The translations under genes were made by a program, and so were the position numbers. The notes under the pieces are model-generated. The model saw only the letters and a list, made by a program, of their open reading frames with translations, was not told the DNA's origin and did no database searches. This document shows, in pieces, positions 6,425 to 13,267 of a stretch of 25,289 nt of DNA. Every line of letters begins with the position of its first letter. The first letter of the stretch is position 1. Origin of the DNA: an uncultured Bacilli bacterium (GTDB lineage Bacteria; Bacillota_I; Bacilli_A; RF39; UBA660); the NCBI GenBank assembly GCA_949440065.1, contig CASRZP010000006.1, positions 1-25,289 of the forward strand. Reading direction: 5' to 3'.

Positions 6425-8284
6425 CTATTTTTCTACTTTCATTTTTAATATTCTAAGAGCATTTATTATAGCTAAAATAGATACACCTACATCAGCAAAT
6501 ACAGCCATCCACATATTGGCTACACCTATCGCACTTAATATTAATACCATAATTTTTACAGCAATAGCAAACACAATGTTTTCTCTTACTATTTTCATTG
6601 TTTTTTTAGAAATTTGAATAGACGTTGCAATTTTAGTTAGTTCATCGCTCATAATGACAACATCTGCTGCTTCAATCGCAGCATCACTTCCTAGACCGCC
6701 CATCGCAACACCAATGTCAGACATCGCTAATACAGGAGCATCATTCATTCCATCTCCCACAAACATAAGTTTTCCCAAGGGGGATTTCTTTGTCATTAAT
6801 TTTTCTACCCAAGAGACTTTATCCTGTGGTAATAATTCAGCATGATACTCATCTATTTCAAGCTCTTTAGCAATTTCCTTACTAATTTTCCCTTGGTCAC
6901 CAGTTAACATAACAATTTTTTTTACATGATTTTCCCTTAGTAATTTTATCGCTTGATACGAATCATCTTTAATTTTATCAGCAATGACGATGGCTCCTTT
7001 AAACTGTTGATCAATAGCTATATAAACTACTGTACCACTTTCTTCACTTTTTTGACTAGATATATCAAATTCACGCATTAACTTCTCGTTTCCCACTAGC
7101 ACTGTTTTCCCATCTACTACCGCGGTGATTCCTTTTCCAGAAAACTCTTTAACACCTGTTACCATTTTTTCATCAATTTCTTTTTGATAGGACTGCCTTA
7201 GCGATAGCGAAATCGGATGGTTAGAATAACTTTCAGCATAAGTAGCATATCTTAATAAATCATCACTAGAGCATCCTATCGCATCAATCTTTTGTACTTT
7301 AAATACACCCTCTGTTAAGGTACCTGTCTTATCGCAAACAACAATTTCCGTGTTTGCTAATGCTTCTAGATAATTACTTCCTTTAATTAATACTCCTTGT
7401 TTTGATGCTGCACCTATTCCACCAAAGAAGGATAAGGGAATAGAAATAACCAAAGCACAAGGGCAAGATACGACTAAAAAAGATAATGCTCGATATATCC
7501 ATGTAGCAAATGTGGTATCTTTGATGATGAATGGAGGAACAAGGGCTAAAATAACAGCAATCATAACAACAATGGGCGTATAATACTTAGCAAATTTACT
7601 GATGAAATTTTCAGATTTTGCCTTTCTATTACTGGCATTTTCTACTAAATCTAATATTTTGCTAACCGTAGATTCTAAAAACTTTTTGCTCACCCTTATT
7701 TTTAATGTTCCATCATTATTAATAGCGCCACTTAGCACGGTATCATTTACTGCTACTTTTAAAGGAATTGACTCTCCTGTTAAAGCTTGCATATTAAGAT
7801 ACGACTCTCCTTCTATCACTACTCCATCTAATGGCACTTTCTCTCCTGGTTTTACTAATATTACTTCATCAATGTTTACCTCGTCTGGACTTACTTTTTG
7901 TATTTCACTACTGCGATAAACATTGGCATAATCTGGTCTTATATCCATAAGACTAGCTACTGATTTTCTTGATTTATCAACGGCATAACTTTGAAACAAT
8001 TCACCTACTTGATAAAATAACATGACTGCTACTGCTTCAGGAAATTCTCCAATACCAAAAGCTCCAAGGGTAGCAACTGTCATTAAAAAGTTTTCATCAA
8101 AAATTTTTCCTTTAACCATATTTTTAAAAGCCTTGATGATGATATTACTACCAACGATGAGATAGGCAATAATATAGAGAACATGATGATAAACTTTATT
8201 GTCAAACTTAAGAAAAAAAGTAAGTACCATGAGCAAAAGGGCAATAATAATTTTTATCAATTGTTTTCTTTCTTTTTTATTCAT
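6425..8284 (-). CDS. Zn2+/Cd2+/Pb2+-exporting P1B-type ATPase without N-terminal HMA
   Basis: A 619-residue divalent metal efflux ATPase (ZntA/CadA type). Visible motifs are LTGES (168-172), SCPCAL with CPC at 274-276, the phosphorylated Asp in DKTGT (318), NHP, TGDQ and GDGMNDAP. The C-terminal helices have AVKIMVL and FADVGVSILAIINALRIL; the Lys and the Asp-x-Gly are the P1B-2 (Zn/Cd/Pb) signature, so it is not a second copper pump. The usual N-terminal heavy-metal domain is absent and is instead encoded by the separate 74-residue gene directly upstream (5-base gap). The start has GAGGAG about 11 bases upstream. Confidence 0.92.
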   Translation of the reverse strand: MNKKERKQLIKIIIALLLMVLTFFLKFDNKVYHHVLYIIAYLIVGSNIIIKAFKNMVKGKIFDENFLMTVATLGAFGIGEFPEAVAVMLFYQVGELFQSYAVDKSRKSVASLMDIRPDYANVYRSSEIQKVSPDEVNIDEVILVKPGEKVPLDGVVIEGESYLNMQALTGESIPLKVAVNDTVLSGAINNDGTLKIRVSKKFLESTVSKILDLVENASNRKAKSENFISKFAKYYTPIVVMIAVILALVPPFIIKDTTFATWIYRALSFLVVSCPCALVISIPLSFFGGIGAASKQGVLIKGSNYLEALANTEIVVCDKTGTLTEGVFKVQKIDAIGCSSDDLLRYATYAESYSNHPISLSLRQSYQKEIDEKMVTGVKEFSGKGITAVVDGKTVLVGNEKLMREFDISSQKSEESGTVVYIAIDQQFKGAIVIADKIKDDSYQAIKLLRENHVKKIVMLTGDQGKISKEIAKELEIDEYHAELLPQDKVSWVEKLMTKKSPLGKLMFVGDGMNDAPVLAMSDIGVAMGGLGSDAAIEAADVVIMSDELTKIATSIQISKKTMKIVRENIVFAIAVKIMVLILSAIGVANMWMAVFADVGVSILAIINALRILKMKVEK

Positions 8285-8289
8285 AGAAA

Positions 8290-8514
8290 TTACATCTCCT
8301 CAATGATTACATCTGGTTCTTCTTTTTTGATTACCTTTTTTACCAAATCTAGGGCTTGTTTGCTATTTTCTGGTGAACAGTCAAACGTTAATCGTTGCAT
8401 CATAAAGCTAATGCTAACGTTTTCTATGATTTCAATTTTTGATAAAGCCTCCTCTAATTCATTGGCACAATTGGCACAATCTAATCCTTCTATTTTAAAT
8501 TTATAATTCTTCAT
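8290..8514 (-). CDS. Free-standing heavy-metal-associated domain protein
   Basis: A 74-residue HMA domain with the metal loop GLDCANCANELE (CxxC), the variant typical of the N-terminus of ZntA/CadA ATPases, not of CopZ. It is followed by the normal beta-alpha-beta pattern, and the C-terminus is acidic (EEPDVIIEEM), which could add a divalent metal site. A near-perfect ribosome binding site (AAGGAGG) precedes the start. Its position directly before the ATPase that lacks this domain suggests that the domain was split off and acts in trans as a metal donor or sensor for the pump. Confidence 0.85.
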   Translation of the reverse strand: MKNYKFKIEGLDCANCANELEEALSKIEIIENVSISFMMQRLTFDCSPENSKQALDLVKKVIKKEEPDVIIEEM

Positions 8515-8525
8515 AATACCTCCTT

Positions 8526-8888
8526 CTAACCTTTATGGTTAATGTGTTCTAATCCAATTTCAAATAATTTTACGATATGAAAATCATCTAAAGTGTAATA
8601 CACTTCTTTGCCATTTCTTCGACAACGAACAATCCCACTTCTTCTTAGTACAGCTAATTGATGGGATATTGATGACTTGGTCATATTAAGTACGTTTGCT
8701 AAATCACAAACACACATCTCATCTTGATCTAAGGCAAACAAAATTTTACATCGGGTGGTATCTCCAATTAACTTATATAAGTCTGCTAAGTGATTAAAAG
8801 TGTTCTCCTCTGGCATTTTTTTTAAGACATTGTCTACTAAATCTTGATGAATAACATGACAATCACAACTAAACTCGTTTTTTGCCAT
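8526..8888 (-). CDS. ArsR/SmtB-family metal-sensing repressor (CadC-like)
   Basis: A 120-residue winged-helix repressor. The start at ATG 8888 is chosen for its ribosome binding site GAAGGAGG; a longer open frame upstream would run through the operators. Two metal sites can be read. The alpha3N thiolate site is C8/C10 with C59/C61 (SCDC and MCVCDL), as in CadC. The alpha5 site is D102-x-H104-x10-H115-x2-H118, with exactly the spacing of SmtB/CzrA. The DNA-binding helix is TKSSISHQLAVLRRSGIV, followed by the wing RRNGKEVYYTL. Members of this family leave the DNA when Zn, Cd or Pb bind. It is the first gene of the five-gene efflux operon and most likely controls it through the palindromes at 8917-8963. 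Confidence 0.92.
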   Translation of the reverse strand: MAKNEFSCDCHVIHQDLVDNVLKKMPEENTFNHLADLYKLIGDTTRCKILFALDQDEMCVCDLANVLNMTKSSISHQLAVLRRSGIVRCRRNGKEVYYTLDDFHIVKLFEIGLEHINHKG

Positions 8889-8916
8889 AACTCCTCCTTC
8901 TATAACATATGCATAA

Positions 8917-8932
8917 TTGAATAATTGTTCAA
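8917..8932. promoter_or_regulatory. Operator O2, ArsR/SmtB-type palindrome
   Basis: The perfect-arm palindrome TTGAATAATTGTTCAA lies just downstream of the expected transcription start of the metal-efflux operon. It has the arm structure TTGAA-N6-TTCAA shared with O1 at 8948-8963. Confidence 0.75.
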
Positions 8933-8940
8933 CCATTTTT

Positions 8941-8970
8941 ATTATAGTTGAATATTTATTCAATTGTCAA
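8941..8970 (-). promoter_or_regulatory. Promoter of the metal-efflux operon
   Basis: TTGACA and TATAAT are both perfect consensus, separated by 18 bases on the minus strand. The spacer is almost wholly filled by operator O1, so a bound repressor would exclude or lock RNA polymerase. Confidence 0.88.
8948..8963. promoter_or_regulatory. Operator O1, ArsR/SmtB-type palindrome
   Basis: TTGAATATTTATTCAA, with the same TTGAA-N6-TTCAA arms as O2. The two are 31 bases apart, close to three helical turns, so they lie on the same face of the DNA. O1 sits between the -35 and -10 of the operon promoter. Confidence 0.8.
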
Positions 8971-9000
8971 GCCTTTTTCCTAGTAAAACTTTTCAAAATT

Positions 9001-9009
9001 TGCTATACT
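9001..9009 (+). promoter_or_regulatory. Extended -10 for the small membrane protein gene
   Basis: TGCTATACT on the plus strand, 32 bases before the start codon; no good -35. It is divergent from the metal-efflux operon and begins 30 bases beyond that operon's -35. Confidence 0.5.
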
Positions 9010-9041
9010 ATTATCATTAAAATATCGATTTAGGGGGAATC

Positions 9042-9329
9042 ATGGAATATATTTGTGAATCTATCTTAGAACTTATTTTAGAAGGAAGTATGGAAGCAAG
9101 CAAAAATAAAAAGTTACCTAAATGGCTAAGGTATCTTTTCATTATTTTGATTATGCTATTTTTTATTTTCGTCATCGGACTCATCTTTTTAACAGGAATC
9201 ATTGTGTTAAAAGAGAACAAAATTCTTGGCATATTCTTTATTTTAATTGGTATATGGATGTTAATTTCTAGTATTATTCAATTTCGGAAAACTTATTTAA
9301 TAAAAGGAAAAGAGGAAAGTAAAAAATGA
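9042..9329 (+). CDS. Small two-helix membrane protein, unknown function
   Basis: A 95-residue protein with a short N-terminal helix (ICESILELILEGSMEASKNKK), a basic patch and two hydrophobic segments (about residues 30-52 and 60-78), ending in a lysine-rich tail. Similar small membrane proteins with an ILEGSMExSKNKK-like start occur in Firmicutes, to my recollection, without an assigned function. The start has AGGGGG 4-5 bases upstream. The stop TGA overlaps the ATG of the next gene (ATGA), so the two are translationally coupled and probably co-regulated. Confidence 0.75.
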   Translation: MEYICESILELILEGSMEASKNKKLPKWLRYLFIILIMLFFIFVIGLIFLTGIIVLKENKILGIFFILIGIWMLISSIIQFRKTYLIKGKEESKK

Positions 9330-9595
9330 AAACCAATTTATTGAAAATTCCTTATATTGGCAAAAATACCAAAGAAGATTTATACAATATAGGAATTACT
9401 TGTGTAGAAGATTTAAAAGGAAAAAATCCAGAGGAACTGTATTTAAAAGATTGTCAATTTAAGGGTTACCAAGAAGATAGATGTCAATTATATATGTTTA
9501 GAATGGCTGTTTATTATGCAGAGCATGATACTTGGGATAAAGAAAAATTGACCTGGTGGTATTGGAAAGATAAAAAATATCCACAAGACTACTAA
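9326..9595 (+). CDS. Cdd1-type helix-hairpin-helix protein
   Basis: An 89-residue protein. The N-terminal half (LLKIPYIGKNTKEDLYNIG and following, then VEDLKGKNPEELY) is a helix-hairpin-helix-like segment. The second half (QLYMFRMAVYYAEH then KLTWWYWKDK) matches the family named pathogenicity locus Cdd1, small proteins of unknown role that often resemble the DNA-binding element of repair proteins. Nucleic-acid binding is inferred from the fold, not shown. It overlaps the upstream membrane-protein gene by 4 bases. Its TAA stop overlaps the stop of the convergent ADP-ribosylglycohydrolase gene, sharing three bases. Confidence 0.8.
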   Translation: MKTNLLKIPYIGKNTKEDLYNIGITCVEDLKGKNPEELYLKDCQFKGYQEDRCQLYMFRMAVYYAEHDTWDKEKLTWWYWKDKKYPQDY

Positions 9596-10386
9596 TTAGA
9601 GGTAACACGATATTTTTTTACTTTACTATATCCTTTTTCTAAAATCTCATTAAATTCACTAGGAATTTTTTGTTTAGCTAAAGAAATAAGCTCATCATCA
9701 ATTCCATATAAAGCTTCTGCCATAGAGCCTACAATACAAGCATTAGTATCTGTATCTCCACCATAAGAAATGACTTTACGTATGGCTTCGTTAAAACTAT
9801 TTTGGGAAAACAAGGCATACAAACAATTAGGTAGTGTTTCACTACAAGTTGTATTAAAAGAAGAAAAAGGCGTATAATCAATAGTTAAACTTAATTTTTT
9901 GATAATTTCTTCCTTTGAAAGTCCAACTCTTCCATAGTAAATAATTAGTGCTACTAACTTAGAAGCTTCTATCGCTTCACTAGAATTATGCGAAGGTATA
10001 GTTGCTAAATAAGATTGTTGTTTGATATCTTCGACAGTATCAAATAAATACCCAATGGAAGAAATTCTCATCATTGCTCCATTTCCCTTACTTATTCCTT
10101 CAACTAAGCCTTTACTCCATTTGATTAACTGAGGCGAAAAGGCAGTCTTAAAATATGGCTTTATCCTTGGTTGATAATTCATGTATTCATTGATATATTT
10201 TTGTAAACATGTTTTGTAATCCAAATGATGTAATATCGCATCAAGTATAGCCACGGTTAAAATCGTATCATCACTAAAAAAACTATTTTCTAAAATTATT
10301 TTATCCACAGAAACTGTGGAAACTTTTTTTATTTGTCCATATTCATAAATAGACCCTGCTAAATCTCCAATAATTGCACCATACAT
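9592..10386 (-). CDS. ADP-ribosylglycohydrolase family protein
   Basis: A 264-residue protein of the DraG/ARH family, which removes ADP-ribose from proteins, nucleic acids or small molecules using two Mg or Mn ions. The key motifs are present: GAIIGDLAGS at the N-terminus, SDDT (38-41), GNGAMMR (101-107), PSHNS (131-135) and GGDTDTNA (209-216) with the metal-binding Asp pair 211/213, then GSMAEALYG. The length is usual for the family and the active site looks complete. The start has AGGGGGAATC about 10 bases upstream. It is monocistronic, with the extended -10 at 10419-10427. The substrate cannot be told from sequence. Confidence 0.92.
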   Translation of the reverse strand: MYGAIIGDLAGSIYEYGQIKKVSTVSVDKIILENSFFSDDTILTVAILDAILHHLDYKTCLQKYINEYMNYQPRIKPYFKTAFSPQLIKWSKGLVEGISKGNGAMMRISSIGYLFDTVEDIKQQSYLATIPSHNSSEAIEASKLVALIIYYGRVGLSKEEIIKKLSLTIDYTPFSSFNTTCSETLPNCLYALFSQNSFNEAIRKVISYGGDTDTNACIVGSMAEALYGIDDELISLAKQKIPSEFNEILEKGYSKVKKYRVTSN

Positions 10387-10418
10387 TTTAGATTCCCCCT
10401 ACTTACTAATTTAAAACA

Positions 10419-10427
10419 ATTATACCA
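10419..10427 (-). promoter_or_regulatory. Extended -10 of the ADP-ribosylglycohydrolase gene
   Basis: TGGTATAAT on the minus strand, about 32 bases before the start codon; no clear -35. Confidence 0.55.
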
Positions 10428-10488
10428 CAAAAAGTAAAAGTAATAGTACAACAAGAAATTAACGATTAAAAACTTAACAAAATATTGC

Positions 10489-10512
10489 AAAAAACTAACT
10501 ATTTCTAGTTAG
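10489..10512 (-). terminator. Terminator downstream of the SGNH-hydrolase gene
   Basis: On the minus strand the stem CTAACTA/TAGTTAG closes on a GAAA loop and is followed by TTTTTTGC. It lies about 130 bases after the stop of the SGNH-hydrolase gene. The rest of 10428-10640 shows only AT-rich sequence and one copy of a short direct repeat. Confidence 0.7.
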
Positions 10513-10579
10513 CAATTTATTAATCTTAAACTAAAAGTTCAAATAACAATCCATCTAATGTCAACGATGCAATAACAAC

Positions 10580-10605
10580 CTACAACTTTTACCACAATAA
10601 TTCAT
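10580..10605. repeat. Direct repeat, left copy
   Basis: CTACAACTTTT, ACCACAA and ATTCAT in order; 23 of 26 positions agree with the copy at 12302-12328, apart from one extra T there. The two copies flank a segment of about 1.7 kb that holds the SGNH-hydrolase gene and an 80-residue ORF. Confidence 0.6.
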
Positions 10606-10640
10606 ATAAGAAGTAATCACTAACTACATAATATGATAAA

Positions 10641-11756
10641 CTACTTTGTACGATGAGTTAATACCTTTTGAAATACTGCTGTTTCTCTCTTATGTTCATC
10701 AGCGATAGCTAATTCCCTTTCTTTTGAATAACCAGATAATTCCATTGCTCTTTTGCAACTTTGTTCATAGTCAAATAATGTTGATTCTATTATTCCATTA
10801 GAACCATTATTTAATATTTGATATATATCTTTATTAACATAATGATTTTCTTTTTTAGACACAATCTTATTTTGATACATATATCCTAATATATAATTTG
10901 CTAAAGCATTATGCCCAGCAGTTGAAATATGAAAATTACTCTCACTATTATTATAATTCTTTCCAACTTCTTCTGTATCAACAAATGTAATACCATATTG
11001 TTTACATAAATTTAATAATGATTCATTGTAAGCAATTACTAAATCTCTAAATATATTCATTTCTTCACTTCGTAATGATTTAGGAATATATGCTCCCAAA
11101 GCATAGATATCTGTTCTCGCATTAATACCTAATATACTTTCATAATTTTTCTTAATAGCATCCATTACTTTTCTTAACGTTTTAGGATCATTTATCTTCT
11201 CTAATGTATAATAATAGTTTGGTTTTTTATCTTTTGCTTTATAATCACCCTTTATTCCAAATGGATTGGCACCTACTTCTCTCATTAAATCATTTACACC
11301 ACTTGAATATATCATTACAGGTTCTATTGCATTTCTTAATGAAGTTGAAATTTTAATATTTTCATCCCCCTGCTTAGGTGTATAGATTAATCTATATACA
11401 TTGCCAATTTTCCCTAAAAATTTAGGTAATCCTAAATCAGACACAGCCTTCTCAAAAGCACTAACTACACTATAAATCTGTGATAATTTTATCTCTTCCA
11501 AACTTAAATTATTTTTTAAAAAATAATCTATATGTTCTGTTTTATTCATAGTAAGTGAAAAAGCATTAATAATTTCAGGCATTAATTCTTCACTTGTTAA
11601 TGCGGCAGCTAAATATTCTAATAGACCCTTTTTAAAAAAAGTAGAAGTTGTATTTACTCCCTGTGAATCATTAAGTCCAACGATTAACAATCCATTATCT
11701 TTATAATATTGTATTAAACTTTCAATTTTGTCGTTATCAGAAATAACCTTTTCCAT
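10641..11756 (-). CDS. SGNH/GDSL-hydrolase-like protein
   Basis: A 371-residue protein. The start at ATG 11756 is chosen for the AAAGGGG 8-9 bases upstream; an in-frame TTG six codons earlier would overlap that site. Block I is LLIVGLNDSQG (nucleophile Ser near 31), block III is SGVNDL (Asn near 155), and block V is FHISTAGHNALANYI (His near 276). The residue three before this His, normally the catalytic Asp, is Ser, so the triad may be incomplete. No signal peptide is visible, which points to a cytoplasmic protein, unlike many lipase/esterase relatives. The C-terminal 80 residues are charged and helical and not part of the fold. The gene has its own promoter and terminator in a gene-poor, repeat-flanked region. 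Confidence 0.75.
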   Translation of the reverse strand: MEKVISDNDKIESLIQYYKDNGLLIVGLNDSQGVNTTSTFFKKGLLEYLAAALTSEELMPEIINAFSLTMNKTEHIDYFLKNNLSLEEIKLSQIYSVVSAFEKAVSDLGLPKFLGKIGNVYRLIYTPKQGDENIKISTSLRNAIEPVMIYSSGVNDLMREVGANPFGIKGDYKAKDKKPNYYYTLEKINDPKTLRKVMDAIKKNYESILGINARTDIYALGAYIPKSLRSEEMNIFRDLVIAYNESLLNLCKQYGITFVDTEEVGKNYNNSESNFHISTAGHNALANYILGYMYQNKIVSKKENHYVNKDIYQILNNGSNGIIESTLFDYEQSCKRAMELSGYSKERELAIADEHKRETAVFQKVLTHRTK

Positions 11757-11783
11757 TGCAAATTCCCCTTTCAATTACTGCTT

Positions 11784-11812
11784 ATTTTAACATATTTTAT
11801 TTTATCTGTCAA
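11784..11812 (-). promoter_or_regulatory. Promoter of the SGNH-hydrolase gene
   Basis: TTGACA and TAAAAT separated by 17 bases on the minus strand, with TG before the -10; the ATG is 28 bases beyond the -10. Confidence 0.8.
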
Positions 11813-11872
11813 ACTATCAACAAATTCACACATACATTAATGATGTTAATATACAAATATGTTTATTTAATA

Positions 11873-11916
11873 ACAAAATAAAACTACTTTCTATATAATG
11901 AAGAGTAGTTTATTTT
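11873..11916. terminator. Bidirectional terminator-like hairpin
   Basis: The stem AAACTACT (11881-11888)/AGTAGTTT (11904-11911) is flanked by A/T tracts on both sides (TTTATTTT in either direction). On the minus strand it would end the transcript of the 80-residue ORF before the SGNH promoter. Nothing else is evident in 11917-12029. Confidence 0.6.
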
Positions 11917-12029
11917 AAACCGAATTCAGATGAAAATCAATCTGGTAACCTAAGGAATAACGTTCAATAACTCTTTATTTCGTTATATTAAAGCTTTTTA
12001 TATTTATCTTTCGAACTATTTGGTTCTAT

Positions 12030-12272
12030 TTAAAGAATTGTTAACAGATCGTCATAAGTACGATTTTGCAAAAATTGCATTAAAATATCAGACTTTATAA
12101 TGATTTTTTCATTTTTTAATTCGATTGTACAATTTTCTGCTAATCTTTTTCTTTCATTTAAATCGCTATTTTCTAATAGTAATGAATCTTCAAAACCATA
12201 TCCATAATTATTTGTCTCTTTTTGTATTTCTAGTAAATATTTTTCTAATGTAGTTATAACATTAGGATTCAT
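12030..12272 (-). CDS. Small ORF of unknown function (80 residues)
   Basis: I do not recognise this protein. It is acidic to neutral, starts with a helix-like stretch (VITTLEKYLLEIQKETN), has a short NYGYGF loop and a second half with possible beta structure (CTIELKNEKIIIKSD) followed by a helix. There is no signal peptide or membrane segment. The ribosome binding site is weak (GGAAC 12 bases upstream), so translation is less certain than for its neighbours. It follows the 86-residue ORF by 55 bases, within which a 7-pair hairpin (GTTGTAG/CTACGAC) and one copy of the direct repeat occur. Confidence 0.5.
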   Translation of the reverse strand: MNPNVITTLEKYLLEIQKETNNYGYGFEDSLLLENSDLNERKRLAENCTIELKNEKIIIKSDILMQFLQNRTYDDLLTIL

Positions 12273-12301
12273 ACTTTTAATAGTTCCATTGTCGTAGTTA
12301 T

Positions 12302-12328
12302 CTACAACTTTTTACCACAACGATTCAT
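12302..12328. repeat. Direct repeat, right copy
   Basis: Second copy of the repeat at 10580-10605, with one extra T in the run of T and a CG in place of TA. It ends at the stop codon of the 86-residue ORF. Confidence 0.6.
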
Positions 12329-12588
12329 TAACGCTTTGCTTTTGGTGTTTGTTCAAGATAACCCGCATTCGTTAACAATGATTTAATATCTCCTATATCA
12401 GAATATTTAAAATTATATACATTATTCATATCATCTTGTGCCAAAGACATAAGAGTACTACAAGCTTGATATTGTTGTGCTAATGCACTTAGGATTTGTT
12501 GATAACGTGGGTCATCTTCACGATATTTCATTAAATATAAGCATAAATGGTTCATTGATTTATCTAATTTTTCTAATGCTTGATTCAT
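12328..12588 (-). CDS. Small helical ORF of unknown function (86 residues)
   Basis: I do not recognise this protein. Most of it looks alpha-helical (LEKLDKSMNHLCLYLMKY, then RYQQILSALAQQYQACSTLM), with a short linker NFKYSDIGD and a basic tail TPKAKR; no membrane segment. The start has AGGA at close spacing. It begins 19 bases after the stop of the truncated serine-recombinase ORF and probably shares its promoter at 12791-12819, so it may be a surviving cargo gene of a decayed mobile element. Confidence 0.55.
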   Translation of the reverse strand: MNQALEKLDKSMNHLCLYLMKYREDDPRYQQILSALAQQYQACSTLMSLAQDDMNNVYNFKYSDIGDIKSLLTNAGYLEQTPKAKR

Positions 12589-12607
12589 TTTTTCCTATAT
12601 TTCTATC

Positions 12608-12721
12608 TTAAAATCGTCTTTCTTCTGTGCTGACACGAATATAAATTCCTGCAATTTTCTTTTCTTCATTCATAAACTTAAATTCTTTCTTATTCTTCAT
12701 CAAAAAAAGCGACAAAGACAT
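12608..12721 (-). pseudogene. Serine recombinase, N-terminal remnant
   Basis: A 37-codon open frame (ATG at 12721; alternative ATGs at 12700 and 12673) encodes KKIAGIYIRVSTEERRF and then stops. YIRVSTEE is the start motif of resolvase/invertase and large serine integrases, in which the Ser is the catalytic nucleophile. The rest of the roughly 110-residue catalytic domain and everything after it are missing; none of the three frames downstream continues the family pattern. No good ribosome binding site is seen. It lies downstream of the 3' end of ssrA, a common integration site, and before small unknown ORFs, so it is probably a scar of an integrated element. Confidence 0.6.
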
Positions 12722-12790
12722 TAACAATTATTTTATTTCTTTAACACCTCTATAAATTCCATTCTGTTGTTTAAATTAAATTGGTTTTAT

Positions 12791-12819
12791 ATTATAGATT
12801 CTTTCAATGTAAAGTCCAA
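12791..12819 (-). promoter_or_regulatory. Promoter reading into the recombinase remnant
   Basis: TTGGAC and TATAAT separated by 17 bases on the minus strand. No intact large gene follows; the first reading frames are the recombinase remnant and the 86-residue ORF. The gene-poor stretch 12722-12914 otherwise holds the ssrA terminator and AT-rich sequence. Confidence 0.6.
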
Positions 12820-12879
12820 ACATAATTACCAAATTTTACCTTTTTAAAGACAATTTTAGAAGAAGTTGATACTTTTTGT

Positions 12880-12903
12880 ATATAAAGTTCTAAAAGTTAG
12901 AAC
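12880..12903 (-). terminator. Weak terminator after ssrA
   Basis: On the minus strand the stem GTTCTAA/TTAGAAC with a 3-base loop is followed by TTTATAT. It begins 12 bases beyond the CCA end of tmRNA. Confidence 0.5.
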
Positions 12904-12914
12904 AGATTTCTCAA

Positions 12915-13257
12915 TGGTGGAGCTGAGGAGAATCGAACTCCTGTCCGAGAAAGGCTTCATACAAACTTCTACAAGCTTAGTTAACTAATATTATTCGCTA
13001 TCTTCCAAAGTAGTTAACGACAGAAGAAAATAGCTAGTCTAATCATTCATCTTAACCCTCGACAAGGCTAAAATATATCTTGCTAAATCGAACCTCTAAA
13101 GTAAACGCAAGAATTTACCATAGAAGTGCTTCCATTATTCTTAAGCGAAAGCTAATTGATTTCTACTGTTTCCAGTTATTTTTTTGGTGCATTTAACGAT
13201 TGCCATCGGCTTGCTATTCATACAAAGGATCTAACCCGTCGAAACCAAGTCAGCCCC
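12915..13257 (-). ncRNA. ssrA: Transfer-messenger RNA (tmRNA)
   Basis: A 343-base RNA that rescues stalled ribosomes together with SmpB. The 5' end GGGGCTGACTTGGTTTCGAC and the 3' end with GTTCGATTC, CAGCTCCACCA are the canonical tRNA-like half, and GGGGCU pairs with AGCUCC to form the acceptor stem; CCA is encoded. The tag region is odd. The expected resume codon GCA (preceded by AAAT, with A at -4) reads A-P-K-K and then meets TAA, because the following run has seven A. With eight A the tag would read APKKITGNSRNQLAFA, a normal-looking tag with an LAFA end. The RNA lies directly after smpB and has its own promoter. Confidence 0.95.
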
Positions 13258-13267
13258 ATGATGTTAG

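Noticed and set aside
6111..6617. Open frame of 168 codons on the plus strand across the two ATPase genes
   Set aside because: It is antisense to clearly coding ATPase sequence, has no ribosome binding site and its product has no sensible domain pattern. Similar antisense frames at 7602-7919, 8183-8506, 16205-16465 and 23206-23424 were dropped for the same reason.
9327..9329. Possible use of TGA as Trp (Mycoplasma code)
   Set aside because: The TGA here ends a gene in a normal ATGA overlap with the next start, Trp is encoded by TGG in the genes read, and wall-synthesis genes are present.
12915..12945. Search for a second copy of the tmRNA 3' end as an attachment site
   Set aside because: No copy of the GTTCGATTC...CTCCACCA end was found by eye between 10387 and 12900, so no attachment pair is claimed.
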